64,000 nt of DNA from Craterostigma plantagineum (lineage: Eukaryota; Streptophyta; Magnoliopsida; Lamiales; Linderniaceae): NCBI GenBank assembly GCA_027422505.1, contig JAPQWV010000123.1:310001-374000 (forward strand), written 5' to 3'. The translations under genes were made by a program, and so were the position numbers. Below are positions 37,114-48,814 of this stretch, piece by piece (position 1 is the stretch's first letter; each line of letters starts with the position of its first letter). The notes under the pieces were generated by a model. The model was given only the letters and a program-made list of their open reading frames with translations, did no database searches and was not told where the DNA came from.

Positions 37114-37229
37114 TGCGATCATACCAGCACTAATGCACCGGATGCCATCAGAACTCCGAAGTTGAGCATGCTTGGGCGAGAGTAATACTAGGATGGTTGA
37201 CCCCCTGGGAAGTCCTCGTGTTGCACCCC
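37114..37229 (+). rRNA. 5S rRNA copy 96, class B, short spacer
   Basis: 116 nt with A54G; 84-bp-deleted beta spacer and gcataattcatt. Confidence 0.82.
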
Positions 37230-37510
37230 CTTTTTTTACGCGTGATAACATCCCTCGAGTATCAATTTTGCAATGAAGTGACGGTGTCACTTTCCACTCT
37301 CAACACCTATGGATTTCGGAAATCTCAATTTTGTATAAAATCACATGAATTGTGCTCCGTACTATATATATTTCGTTAAAAATACGCGACATCTAGGACT
37401 ACGACGTTCACGAACTGACGTGGTTTCCGAGCAACTCGCGGGTCTTTATTGCTTACTTTCATTACATTTTTACCCGTACATGCAAAACAAGTACGCTCAA
37501 TTAACTAAAT

Positions 37511-37628
37511 GGGTGCGATCATACCAGCACTAATGCACCGGATCCATCAGAACTCCGAAGTTAAGCATGCTTGGGTGAGAATAGTACTAGGATGGGTGAC
37601 CCCCTGGGAAGTCCTCGTGTTGCACCCC
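37511..37628 (+). rRNA. 5S rRNA copy 97, class A
   Basis: 118 nt; gamma spacer with gactacgacg. Confidence 0.9.
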
Positions 37629-37902
37629 TTTTTTTACGCGTGATAACATCCCTCAGACATTAATTTTGCAATGAAGTGACGGTGTTACTTTCCACTCTCA
37701 ACACCTATGGATTTCGAAAATCTCAATTTTGTATAAAATCACATGAATAGTGCTCCGTACTATATATATTTCGCTGAAAATACGCGACATCTAGGACTGC
37801 GACGTTCACGAACTGACGTGGTTCCCGAGCAACTCGCGGTCTTTGTTGCATACTTTCATTACATTTTCACCCGTACAAGCAAAACAACTACGCTCAATTA
37901 AC

Positions 37903-38018
37903 TGCGATCATACCAGCACTAATGCACCGGATGCCATCAGAACTCCGAAGTTAAGCATGCTTGGGCGAGAGTAATACTAGGATGGTTGACCCCCTGGGAA
38001 GTCCTCGTGTTGCACCCC
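37903..38018 (+). rRNA. 5S rRNA copy 98, class B (5'-truncated)
   Basis: 116 nt standard class B body. Confidence 0.82.
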
Positions 38019-38298
38019 TTTTTTTACGCGTGATAACATCCCTCGAGTATCAATTTTGCAATGAAGTGACGGTGTCACTTTCCACTCTCAACACCTATGA
38101 ATTTCGCAAATCTCAATTTTGTAAAAAATCACATGAATTGTGCTCCATACTATATATATTTCGCTGAAAATACGCGACATCTAGGACTGCGACGTTCACG
38201 AACTGACGTGGTTTCCGAGCAACTCGCGGGTCTTTATTGCTTACTTTCATTACATTTTTACCCGTACATGCAAAACAAGTACGCTCAATTAACTAAAT

Positions 38299-38415
38299 GG
38301 GTGCGATCATACCAGCACTAATGCACCGGATCCATCAGAACTCCGAAGTTAAGCATGCTTGGGTGAGAATAGTACTAGGATGGGTGACACCTGGGAAGTC
38401 CTCGTGTTGCACCCC
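38299..38415 (+). rRNA. 5S rRNA copy 99, class A with C-box deletion
   Basis: 117 nt; gacacctggg variant. Confidence 0.88.
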
Positions 38416-38606
38416 TTTTTTTACGCGTGATAACATCCCTCAGACATTAATAGTGCTCCGTACTATATATATTTCGCTGAAAATACGCGACATCTAGGAC
38501 TGCGACGTTCACGAACAAGGCGTGGTTCCCGAGCAACGCGCCGGTCTTTGTTGCATAATTCATTACATTTTCACCCGTACAAGCAAAACAACTACGCTCA
38601 ATTAAC

Positions 38607-38722
38607 TGCGATCATACCAGCACTAATGCACCGGATGCCATCAGAACTCCGAAGTTAAGCATGCTTGGGCGAGAGTAATACTAGGATGGTTGACCCCCTG
38701 GGAAGTCCTCGTGTTGCACCCC
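38607..38722 (+). rRNA. 5S rRNA copy 100, class B, short spacer
   Basis: 116 nt; last 84-bp-deleted beta spacer in the window. Confidence 0.82.
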
Positions 38723-39003
38723 CTTTTTTTACGCGTGATAACATCCCTCGAGTATCAATTTTGCAATGAAGTGACGGTGTCACTTTCCACTCTCAACACC
38801 TATGGATTTCGGAAATCTCAATTTTGTATAAAATCACATGAATTGTGCTCCGTACTATATATATTTCGTTAAAAATACGCGACATCTAGGACTACGACGT
38901 TCACGAACTGACGTGGTTTCCGAGCAACTCGCGGGTCTTTATTGCTTACTTTCATTACATTTCTACCCGTACATGCAAAACAAGTACGCTCAATTAACTA
39001 AAT

Positions 39004-39122
39004 GGGTGCGATCATACCAGCACTAATGCACCGAATGCCGTCAGAACTCCGACGTTGAGCGTGCTTGGGCGAGAGTAATACTAGGATAGTTGACCCCGTG
39101 GGAAGTCCTCGTGTTGCACCCG
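39004..39122 (+). rRNA. 5S rRNA copy 101, diverged, CpG-retaining
   Basis: 119 nt, intact 5' end. Keeps G58 and C67 (gagcgtgcttgggcgag) but has gaatgccgtc, gacgttgag, ggatagttgaccccgtggg and a G at the very end (gcacccg). Belongs with 49995 and 55925 as a separate lineage. Confidence 0.85.
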
Positions 39123-39401
39123 TTTTTTACGCGTGATAACATCCCTCTGACATTAACTTTGCAATGAAGTGACGGTGTTAATTTCCACTCTCAACACCTA
39201 TGGATTTCGGAAATCTCAATTTTGTAAAAAATCACATGAATTGTGCTCCATACTATATATATTTCGCTGAAAATACGCGACATCTAGGACTGCGACGTTC
39301 ACGAACTGGCGTGGTTTCCGAGCAACTCGCGGGTCTTTATTGCTTACTTTCATTACATTTTTACCCGTACATGCAAAACAAGTACGCTCAATTAACTAAA
39401 T

Positions 39402-39519
39402 GGGTGCGATCATACCAGCACTAATGCACCGGATCCATCAGAACTCCGAAGTTAAGCATGCTTGGGTGAGAATAGTACTAGGATGGGTGACCCCCTGGGA
39501 AGTCCTCGTGTTGCACCCC
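39402..39519 (+). rRNA. 5S rRNA copy 102, class A
   Basis: 118 nt; followed by a spacer with a duplicated CG (acgcgcgtgata). Confidence 0.9.
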
Positions 39520-39795
39520 TTTTTTACGCGCGTGATAACATCCCTCAGACATTAATTTTGCAATGAAGTGACGGTGTTACTTTCCACTCTCAACACCTAT
39601 GGATTTCGAAAATCTCAATTTTGTATAAAATCACATGAATAGTGCTCCGTACTATATATATTTCGCTGAAAATACGCGACATCTAGGACTGCGACGTTCA
39701 CGAACTGACGTGGTTCCCGAGCAACACGCCGGTCTTTGTTGCATAGTTTCATTACATTTTCACCCGTACAAGCAAAACAACTACGCTCAATTAAC

Positions 39796-39910
39796 TGCGA
39801 TCATACCAGCACTAATGCACCGGATGCCATCAGAATCCGAAGTTAAGCATGCTTGGGCGAGAGTAATACTAGGATGGTTGACCCCCTGGGAAATCCTCGT
39901 GTTGCACCCC
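39796..39910 (+). rRNA. 5S rRNA copy 103, class B (5'-truncated)
   Basis: 115 nt; one base lost in cagaatccgaag and aaatcctcg near the 3' end. Confidence 0.82.
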
Positions 39911-40184
39911 TTTTTTTACGCGTGATAACATCCCTCGAGTATCAATTTTGCAATGAAGTGACGGTGTCACTTTCCACTCTCAACACCTATGGATTTCGGA
40001 AATCTCAATTTTGTATAAAATCACATGAATAGTGCTCCGTACTATATATATTTCGCTGAAAATACGCGACATCTAGGACTGCGACGTTCACGAACTGACG
40101 TGGTTCCCGAGCAACTCGCGGTCTTTGTTGCATACTTTCATTACATTTTCACCCGTACAAGCAAAACAACTACGCTCAATTAAC

Positions 40185-40300
40185 TGCGATCATACCAGCA
40201 CTAATGCACCGGATGCCATCAGAACTCCGAAGTTAAGCATGCTTGGGCGAGAGTAATACTAGGATGGTTGACCCCCTGGGAAGTCCTCGTGTTGCACCCC
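40185..40300 (+). rRNA. 5S rRNA copy 104, class B (5'-truncated)
   Basis: 116 nt; directly follows another class B unit, breaking the trimer order. Spacer hinge is gamma (tttcggaaat). Confidence 0.82.
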
Positions 40301-40564
40301 CTTTTTTTACGCGTGCTAACATCCCTCGAGTATCAATTTTGCAATGAAGTGACGGTGTCACTTTCCACTCTCAAAAATTTCAATTTTGTATAAAATCACA
40401 TGAATTGTGCTCCGTACTATATATATTTCGCTGAAAATACGCGACATCTAGGACTGCGACGTTCACGAACTGACGTGGTTTCCGAGCAACTCGCGGGTCT
40501 TTTTGCTTACTTTCATTACATTTTTACCCGTACATGCAAAACAAGTACGCTCAATTAACTAAAT

Positions 40565-40682
40565 GGGTGCGATCATACCATCATTAATGCACCGGATCCA
40601 TCAGAACTCCGAAGTTAAGCATGCTTGGGTGAGAATAGTACTAGGATGGGTGACCCCCTGGGAAGTCCTCGTGTTGCACCCC
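40565..40682 (+). rRNA. 5S rRNA copy 105, class A
   Basis: 118 nt with G17T and C20T (accatcatta). The spacer upstream lacks most of the cacctatggattt block (ctctcaaaaatttc at about 40370). Confidence 0.88.
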
Positions 40683-40960
40683 TTTTTTTACGCGTGATAA
40701 CATCCCTGACATTAATTTTGCAATGAAGTGACGGTGTCACTTTCCACTCTCAACACCTATGAATTTCGCAAATCTCAATTTTGTAAAAAATCACATGAAT
40801 TGTGCTCCATACTATATATATTTCGCTGAAAATACGCGACATCTAGGACTGCGACGTTCACGAACTGACGTGGTTTCCGAGCAACTCGCGGGTCTTTATT
40901 GCTTACTTTCATTACATTTTTACCCGTACATGCAAAACAAGTACGCTCAATTAACTAAAT

Positions 40961-41077
40961 GGGTGCGATCATACCAGCACTAATGCACCGGATCCATCAG
41001 AACTCCGAAGTTAAGCATGCTTGGGTGAGAATAGTACTAGGATGGGTGACCCCTGGGAAGTCCTCGTGTTGCACCCC
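40961..41077 (+). rRNA. 5S rRNA copy 106, class A with 1-nt C-box deletion
   Basis: 117 nt; gacccctggg. First of a run of alpha copies sharing this. Confidence 0.88.
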
Positions 41078-41350
41078 TTTTTTTACGCGTGATAACATCC
41101 CTCAGACATTAATTTTGCAATGAAGTGACGGTGTTACTTTCCACTCTCAACACCTATGGATTTCGAAAATCTCAATTTTGTATAAAATCACATGAATAGT
41201 GCTCCGTACTATATATATTTCGCTGAAAATACGCGACATCTAGGACTGCGACGTTCACGAACTGGCGTGGTTCCCGAGCAACGCGCGGTCTTTGTTGCAT
41301 ACTTCATTACATTTTCACCCGTACAAGCAAAACAACTACGCTCAATTAAC

Positions 41351-41466
41351 TGCGATCATACCAGCACTAATGCACCGGATGCCATCAGAACTCCGAAGTT
41401 AAGCATGCTTGGGCGAGAGTAATACTAGGATGGTTGACCCCCTGGGAAGTCCTCGTGTTGCACCCC
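41351..41466 (+). rRNA. 5S rRNA copy 107, class B (5'-truncated)
   Basis: 116 nt; opens the most regular trimer block. Confidence 0.82.
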
Positions 41467-41746
41467 TTTTTTTACGCGTGATAACATCCCTCGAGTATCA
41501 ATTTTGCAATGAAGTGACGGTGTCACTTTCCACTCTCAACACCTATGGATTTCGGAAATCTCAATTTTGTATAAAATCACATGAATTGTGCTCCGTACTA
41601 TATATATTTCGTTAAAAATACGCGACATCTAGGACTGCGACGTTCACGAACTGACGTGGTTTCCGAGCAACTCGCGGGTCTTTATTGCTTACTTTCATTA
41701 CATTTTTACCCGTACATGCAAAACAAGTACGCTCAATTAACTAAAT

Positions 41747-41864
41747 GGGTGCGATCATACCAGCACTAATGCACCGGATCCATCAGAACTCCGAAGTTAA
41801 GCATGCTTGGGTGAGAATAGTACTAGGATGGGTGACCCCCTGGGAAGTCCTCGTGTTGCACCCC
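41747..41864 (+). rRNA. 5S rRNA copy 108, class A
   Basis: 118 nt, gamma spacer. Confidence 0.9.
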
Positions 41865-42143
41865 TTTTTTTACGCGTGATAACATCCCCTGACATTAATT
41901 TTGCAATGAAGTGACGGTGTCACTTTCCACTCTCAACACCTATGAATTTCGCAAATCTCAATTTTGTAAAAAATCACATGAATTGTGCTCCATACTATAT
42001 ATATTTCGCTGAAAATACGCGACATCTAGGACTGCGACGTTCACGAACTGACGTGGTTTCCGAGCAACTCGCGGGTCTTTATTGCTTACTTTCATTACAT
42101 TTTTACCCGTACATGCAAAACAAGTACGCTCAATTAACTAAAT

Positions 42144-42260
42144 GGGTGCGATCATACCAGCACTAATGCACCGGATCCATCAGAACTCCGAAGTTAAGCA
42201 TGCTTGGGTGAGAATAGTACTAGGATGGGTGACCCCTGGGAAGTCCTCGTGTTGCACCCC
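42144..42260 (+). rRNA. 5S rRNA copy 109, class A with 1-nt C-box deletion
   Basis: 117 nt; gacccctggg. Alpha spacer. Confidence 0.88.
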
Positions 42261-42531
42261 TTTTTTTACGCGTGATAACATCCCTCAGACATTAATTTTG
42301 CAATGAAGTGACGGTGTTACTTTCCACTCTCAACACCTATGGATTTCGAAAATCTCAATTTTGTATAAAATCACATGAATAGTGCTCCGTACTATATATA
42401 TTTCGCTGAAAATACGCGACATCTAGGACTGCGACGTTCACGAACTGGCGTGGTTCCCGAGCAACGCGCGGTCTTTGTTGCATTTCATTACATTTTCACC
42501 CGTACAAGCAAAACAACTACGCTCAATTAAC

Positions 42532-42646
42532 TGCGATCATACCAGCACTAATGCACCGGATGCCATCAGAACTCCGAAGTTGAGCATGCTTGGGCGAGAG
42601 TAATACTAGGATGGTTGACCCCTGGGAAGTCCTCGTGTTGCACCCC
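42532..42646 (+). rRNA. 5S rRNA copy 110, class B (5'-truncated)
   Basis: 115 nt; A54G and one C lost (gttgacccctggg). Spacer shortened at gttgcatttcatt. Confidence 0.82.
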
Positions 42647-42918
42647 TTTTTTTACGCGTGATAACATCCCTCGAGTATCAATTTTGCAATGAAGTGACGG
42701 TGTCACTTTCCACTCTCAACACCTATGGATTTCGGAAATCTCAATTTTGTATAAAATCACATGAATTGTGCTCCGTACTATATATATTTCGTTAAAAATA
42801 CGCGACATCTAGGACTGCGACGTTCACGAACTGACGTGGTTACTCGCGGGTCTTTATTGCTTACTTTCATTACATTTTTACCCGTACATGCAAAACAAGT
42901 ACGCTCAATTAACTAAAT

Positions 42919-43036
42919 GGGTGCGATCATACCAGCACTAATGCACCGGATCCATCAGAACTCCGAAGTTAAGCATGCTTGGGTGAGAATAGTACTAGGA
43001 TGGTTGACCCCCTGGGAAGTCCTCGTGTTGCACCCC
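42919..43036 (+). rRNA. 5S rRNA copy 111, class A with class B C-box base
   Basis: 118 nt; class A except gatggttgac (G87T). Gamma spacer with the gtggttactcg deletion. Confidence 0.88.
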
Positions 43037-43316
43037 TTTTTTTACGCGTGATAACATCCCCCGGACATTAATTTTGCAATGAAGTGACGGTGTCACTTTC
43101 CACTCTCAACACCTATGAATTTCGCAAATCTCAATTTTGTAAAAAATCACATGAATTGTGCTCCATACTATATATATTTCGCTGAAAATACGCGACATCT
43201 AGGACTGCGACGTTCACGAACTGGCGTGGTTTCCGAGCAACTCGCGGGTCTTTATTGCTTACTTTCATTACATTTTTACCCGTACATGCAAAACAAGTAC
43301 GCTCAATTAACTAAAT

Positions 43317-43433
43317 GGGTGCGATCATACCAGCACTAATGCACCGGATCCATCAGAACTCCGAAGTTAAGCATGCTTGGGTGAGAATAGTACTAGGATG
43401 GGTGACCCCTGGGAAGTCCTCGTGTTGCACCCC
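43317..43433 (+). rRNA. 5S rRNA copy 112, class A with 1-nt C-box deletion
   Basis: 117 nt; gacccctggg. Alpha spacer. Confidence 0.88.
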
Positions 43434-43707
43434 TTTTTTTACGCGTGATAACATCCCTCAGACATTAATTTTGCAATGAAGTGACGGTGTTACTTTCCAC
43501 TCTCAACACCTATGGATTTCGAAAATCTCAATTTTGTATAAAATCACATGAATAGTGCTCCGTACTATATATATTTCGCTGAAAATACGCGACATCTAGG
43601 ACTGCGACGTTCACGAACTGGCGTGGTTCCCGAGCAACGCGCCGGTCTTTGTTGCATACTTCATTACATTTTCACCCGTACAAGCAAAACAACTACGCTC
43701 AATTAAC

Positions 43708-43823
43708 TGCGATCATACCAGCACTAATGCACCGGATGCCATCAGAACTCCGAAGTTAAGCATGCTTGGGCGAGAGTAATACTAGGATGGTTGACCCCCT
43801 GGGAAGTCCTCGTGTTGCACCCC
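43708..43823 (+). rRNA. 5S rRNA copy 113, class B (5'-truncated)
   Basis: 116 nt standard class B body. Confidence 0.82.
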
Positions 43824-44094
43824 CTTTTTTACGCGTGATAACATCCCTCGAGTATCAATTTTGCAATGAAGTGACGGTGTCACTTTCCACTCTCAACACC
43901 TATGGATTTCGGAAATCTCAATTTTGTATAAAATCACATGAATTGTGCTGCGTACTATATATATTTCGTTAAAAATACGCGACATCTAGGACTACGACGT
44001 TCACGAACTGACGTGGTTACTCGCGGGAATTTATTGCTTACTTTCATTACATTTCTACTCGTACATGCAAAACAAGTACGCTAATTAACTAAAT

Positions 44095-44212
44095 GGGTGC
44101 GATCATACCAGCATTAATGCACCGGATCCATCAGAACTCCGAAGTTAAGCATGCTTGGGTGAGAATAGTACTAGGATGGGTGACCCCCTGGGAAGTCCTC
44201 CTGTTGCACCCC
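44095..44212 (+). rRNA. 5S rRNA copy 114, class A with C20T
   Basis: 118 nt; gcattaatg and cctcctgttgc. The spacer carries a private set of changes repeated only at 46446. Confidence 0.88.
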
Positions 44213-44492
44213 TTTTTTTACGCGTGATAACATCCCCCGGACATTAATTTTGCAATGAAGTGACGGTGTCACTTTCCACTCTCAACACCTATGAATTTCG
44301 CAAATCTCAATTTTGTAAAAAATCACATGAATTGTGCTCCATACTATATATATTTCGCTGAAAATACGCGACATCTAGGACTGCGACGTTCACGAACTGG
44401 CGTGGTTTCCGAGCAACTCGCGGGTCTTTATTGCTTACTTTCATTACATTTTTACCCGTACATGCAAAACAAGTACGCTCAATTAACTAAAT

Positions 44493-44609
44493 GGGTGCGA
44501 TCATACCAGCACTAATGCACCGGATCCATCAGAACTCCGAAGTTAAGCATGCTTGGGTGAGAATAGTACTAGGATGGGTGACCCCTGGGAAGTCCTCGTG
44601 TTGCACCCC
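44493..44609 (+). rRNA. 5S rRNA copy 115, class A with 1-nt C-box deletion
   Basis: 117 nt; gacccctggg. Confidence 0.88.
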
Positions 44610-44882
44610 TTTTTTACGCGTGATAACATCCCTCAGACATTAATTTTGCAATGAAGTGACGGTGTTACTTTCCACTCTCAACACCTATGGATTTCGAAAA
44701 TCTCAATTTTGTATAAAATCACATGAATAGTGCTCCGTACTATATATATTTCGCTGAAAATACGCGACATCTAGGACTGCGACGTTCACGAACTGGCGTG
44801 GTTCCGAGCAACGCGCCGGTCTTTGTTGCATACTTTCATTACATTTTCACCCGTACAAGCAAAACAACTACGCTCAATTAAC

Positions 44883-44997
44883 TGCGATCATACCAGCACT
44901 AATGCACCGGATGCCATCAGAACTCCGAAGTTAAGCATGCTTGGGCGAGAGTAATACTAGGATGGTGACCCCCTGGGAAGTCCTCGTGTTGCACCCC
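44883..44997 (+). rRNA. 5S rRNA copy 116, class B (5'-truncated)
   Basis: 115 nt; one T lost, gatggtgacc. Spacer has gttccgagc. Confidence 0.82.
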
Positions 44998-45270
44998 CTT
45001 TTTTTACGCGTGATAACATCCCTCGAGTATCAATTTTGCAATGAAGTGACGGTGTCACTTTCCACTCTCAACACCTATGGATTTCGGAAATCTCAATTTT
45101 GTATAAAATCACATGAATTGTGCTCCGTACTATATATATTTCGTTAAAAATACGCGACATCTAGGACTGCGACGTTCACGAACTGACGTGGTTACTCGCG
45201 GGTCTTTATTGCTTACTTTCATTACATTTTTACCCGTACATGCAAAACAAGTACGCTCAATTAACTAAAT

Positions 45271-45388
45271 GGGTGCGATCATACCAGCACTAATGCACCG
45301 GATCCATCAGAACTCCGAAGTTAAGCATGCTTGGGTGAGAATAGTACTAGGATGGGTGACCCCCTGGGAAGTCCTCGTGTTGCACCCC
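45271..45388 (+). rRNA. 5S rRNA copy 117, class A
   Basis: 118 nt; gamma spacer with the gtggttactcg deletion. Confidence 0.9.
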
Positions 45389-45668
45389 TTTTTTTACGCG
45401 TGATAACATCCCTCGGACATTAATTTTGCAATGAAGTGACGGTGTCACTTTCCACTCTCAACACCTATGAATTTCGCAAATCTCAATTTTGTAAAAAATC
45501 ACATGAATTGTGCTCCATACTATATATATTTCGCTGAAAATACGCGACATCTAGGACTGCGACGTTCACGAACTGGCGTGGTTTCCGAGCAACTCGCGGG
45601 TCTTTATTGCTTACTTTCATTACATTTTTACCCGTACATGCAAAACAAGTACGCTCAATTAACTAAAT

Positions 45669-45785
45669 GGGTGCGATCATACCAGCACTAATGCACCGGA
45701 TCCATCAGAACTCCGAAGTTAAGCATGCTTGGGTGAGAATAGTACTAGGATGGGTGACCCCTGGGAAGTCCTCGTGTTGCACCCC
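45669..45785 (+). rRNA. 5S rRNA copy 118, class A with 1-nt C-box deletion
   Basis: 117 nt; gacccctggg. Confidence 0.88.
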
Positions 45786-46058
45786 TTTTTTTACGCGTGA
45801 TAACATCCCTCAGACATTAATTTTGCAATGAAGTGACGGTGTTACTTTCCACTCTCAACACCTATGGATTTCGAAAATCTCAATTTTGTATAAAATCACA
45901 TGAATAGTGCTCCGTACTATATATTTTCGCTGAAAATACGCGACATCTAGGACTGCGACGTTCACGAACTGGCGTGGTTCCCGAGCAACGCGCCGGTCTT
46001 TGTTGCATAATTCATTACATTTTCACCCGTACAAGCAAAACAACTACGCTCAATTAAC

Positions 46059-46174
46059 TGCGATCATACCAGCACTAATGCACCGGATGCCATCAGAACT
46101 CCGAAGTTAAGCATGCTTGGGCGAGAGTAATACTAGGATGGTTGACCCCCTGGGAAGTCCTCGTGTTGCACCCC
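46059..46174 (+). rRNA. 5S rRNA copy 119, class B (5'-truncated)
   Basis: 116 nt; spacer TA-repeat shortened (actatatattttcg). Confidence 0.82.
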
Positions 46175-46445
46175 TTTTTTTACGCGTGATAACATCCCTC
46201 GAGTATCAATTTTGCAATGAAGTGACGGTGTCACTTTCCACTCTCAACACCTATGGATTTCGGAAATCTCAATTTTGTATAAAATCACATGAATTGTGCT
46301 GCGTACTATATATATTTCGTTAAAAATACGCGACATCTAGGACTACGACGTTCACGAACTGACGTGGTTACTCGCGGGAATTTATTGCTTACTTTCATTA
46401 CATTTCTACTCGTACATGCAAAACAAGTACGCTAATTAACTAAAT

Positions 46446-46563
46446 GGGTGCGATCATACCAGCATTAATGCACCGGATCCATCAGAACTCCGAAGTTAAG
46501 CATGCTTGGGTGAGAATAGTACTAGGATGGGTGACCCCCTGGGAAGTCCTCGTGTTGCACCCC
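46446..46563 (+). rRNA. 5S rRNA copy 120, class A with C20T
   Basis: 118 nt; its upstream spacer matches that of 44095 at every private change. Confidence 0.88.
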
Positions 46564-46842
46564 TTTTTTTACGCGTGATAACATCCCCCGACATTAATTT
46601 TGCAATGAAGTGACGGTGTCACTTTCCACTCTCAACACCTATGAATTTCGCAAATCTCAATTTTGTAAAAAATCACATGAATTGTGCTCCATACTATATA
46701 TATTTCGCTGAAAATACGCGACATCTAGGACTGCGACGTTCACGAACTGGCGTGGTTTCCGAGCAACTCGCGGGTCTTTATTGCTTACTTTCATTACATT
46801 TTTACCCGTACATGCAAAACAAGTACGCTCAATTAACTAAAT

Positions 46843-46959
46843 GGGTGCGATCATACCAGCACTAATGCACCGGATCCATCAGAACTCCGAAGTTAAGCAT
46901 GCTTGGGTGAGAATAGTACTAGGATGGGTGACCCCTGGGAAGTCCTCGTGTTGCACCCC
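46843..46959 (+). rRNA. 5S rRNA copy 121, class A with 1-nt C-box deletion
   Basis: 117 nt; last of the contiguous gacccctggg run. Confidence 0.88.
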
Positions 46960-47233
46960 TTTTTTACGCGTGATAACATCCCTCAGACATTAATTTTGCA
47001 ATGAAGTGACGGTGTTACTTTCCACTCTCAACACCTATGGATTTCGAAAATCTCAATTTTGTATAAAATCACATGAATAGTGCTCCGTACTATATATATT
47101 TCGCTGAAAATACGCGACATCTAGGACTGCGACGTTCACGAACTGACGTGGTTCCCGAGCAACACGCCGGTCTTTGTTGCATAGTTTCATTACATTTTCA
47201 CCCGTACAAGCAAAACAACTACGCTCAATTAAC

Positions 47234-47349
47234 TGCGATCATACCAGCACTAATGCACCGGATGCCATCAGAACTCCGAAGTTAAGCATGCTTGGGCGAG
47301 AGTAATACTAGGATGGTTGACCCCCTGGGAAGTCCTCGTGTTGCACCCC
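47234..47349 (+). rRNA. 5S rRNA copy 122, class B (5'-truncated)
   Basis: 116 nt; spacer with gcaacacgccgg, a variant that becomes common from here on. Confidence 0.82.
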
Positions 47350-47629
47350 TTTTTTTACGCGTGATAACATCCCTCGAGTATCAATTTTGCAATGAAGTGA
47401 CGGTGTCACTTTCCACTCTCAACACCTATGGATTTCGGAAATCTCAATTTTGTATAAAATCACATGAATTGTGCTCCGTACTATATATATTTCGTTAAAA
47501 ATACGCGACATCTAGGACTACGACGTTCACGAACTGACGTGGTTTCCGAGCAACTCGCGGGTCTTTATTGCTTACTTTCATTACATTTTTACCCGTACAT
47601 GCAAAACAAGTACGCTCAATTAACTAAAT

Positions 47630-47747
47630 GGGTGCGATCATACCAGCATTAATGCACCGGATCCATCAGAACTCCGAAGTTAAGCATGCTTGGGTGAGAA
47701 TAGTACTAGGATGGGTGACCCCCTGGGAAGTCCTCCTGTTGCACCCC
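47630..47747 (+). rRNA. 5S rRNA copy 123, class A with C20T
   Basis: 118 nt; gcattaatg and cctcctgttgc, gamma spacer. Confidence 0.88.
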
Positions 47748-48026
47748 TTTTTTTACGCGTGATAACATCCCTGTACATTAATTTTGCAATGAAGTGACGG
47801 TGTCACTTTCCACTCTCAACACCTATGAATTTCGCAAATCTCAATTTTGTAAAAAATCACATGAATTGTGCTCCATACTATATATATTTCGCTGAAAATA
47901 CGCGACATCTAGGACTGCGACGTTCACGAACTGACGTGGTTTCCGAGCAACTCGCGGGTCTTTATTGCTTACTTTCATTACATTTTTACCCGTACATGCA
48001 AAACAAGTACGCTCAATTAACTAAAT

Positions 48027-48144
48027 GGGTGCGATCATACCAGCACTAATGCACCGGATCCATCAGAACTCCGAAGTTAAGCATGCTTGGGTGAGAATAG
48101 TACTAGGATGGGTGACCCCCTGGGAAGTCCTCGTGTTGCACCCC
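48027..48144 (+). rRNA. 5S rRNA copy 124, class A
   Basis: 118 nt, alpha spacer with gacgtgg. Confidence 0.9.
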
Positions 48145-48418
48145 TTTTTTTACGCGTGATAACATCCCTCAGACATTAATTTTGCAATGAAGTGACGGTG
48201 TTACTTTCCACTCTCAACACCTATGGATTTCGAAAATCTCAATTTTGTATAAAATCACATGAATAGTGCTCCGTACTATATATATTTCGCTGAAAATACG
48301 CGACATCTAGGACTGCGACGTTCACGAACTGGCGTGGTTCCCGAGCAACGCGCGGTCTTTGTTGCATACTTTCATTACATTTTCACCCGTACAAGCAAAA
48401 CAACTACGCTCAATTAAC

Positions 48419-48534
48419 TGCGATCATACCAGCACTAATGCACCGGATGCCATCAGAACTCCGAAGTTAAGCATGCTTGGGCGAGAGTAATACTAGGATG
48501 GTTGACCCCCTGGGAAGTCCTCGTGTTGCACCCC
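48419..48534 (+). rRNA. 5S rRNA copy 125, class B (5'-truncated)
   Basis: 116 nt standard class B body. Confidence 0.82.
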
Positions 48535-48814
48535 TTTTTTTACGCGTGATAACATCCCTCGAGTATCAATTTTGCAATGAAGTGACGGTGTCACTTTCCA
48601 CTCTCAACACCTATGGATTTCGGAAATCTCAATTTTGTATAAAATCACATGAATTGTGCTCCGTACTATATATATTTCGTTAAAAATACGCGACATCTAG
48701 GACTGCGACGTTCACGAACTGACGTGGTTTCCGAGCAACTCGCGGGTCTTTATTGCTTACTTTCATTACATTTTTACCCGTACATGCAAAACAAGTACGC
48801 TCAATTAACTAAAT

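Larger units (their letters stand above)
34921..39003 (+). repeat. 4-unit higher-order repeat, ~1.49 kb period
   Basis: The order is B with full beta spacer, A with alpha spacer, B with the 84-bp-deleted spacer, A with gamma spacer. It repeats with class B starts at 34921, 36409 and 37903 (1488 and 1494 bp). The alpha copies at 36806 and 38299, like 33428 outside the block, share the body variant gacacctggg. Deletion junctions are near 35467, 36957 and 38450, plus one at about 33580 just upstream of the block. Confidence 0.87.
42532..47233 (+). repeat. Two copies of a 6-unit, 2351-bp second-order repeat
   Basis: Class B copies at 42532, 44883 and 47234 are each 2351 bp apart. All four gamma spacers here (upstream of 42919, 44095, 45271, 46446) lack the tccgagcaa segment and read gtggttactcgcggg. 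Only every second one (44095, 46446) also shares gtgctgcgtac, gactacgacg, gcgggaattt, tctactcgtac, cgctaattaac and the gene change C20T. This alternation shows duplication of a whole hexamer. Confidence 0.88.

Noticed and set aside
37105..37290. Minus-strand 61-codon frame
   Set aside because: It is the complement of a 5S copy and its spacer, opened by local changes only.
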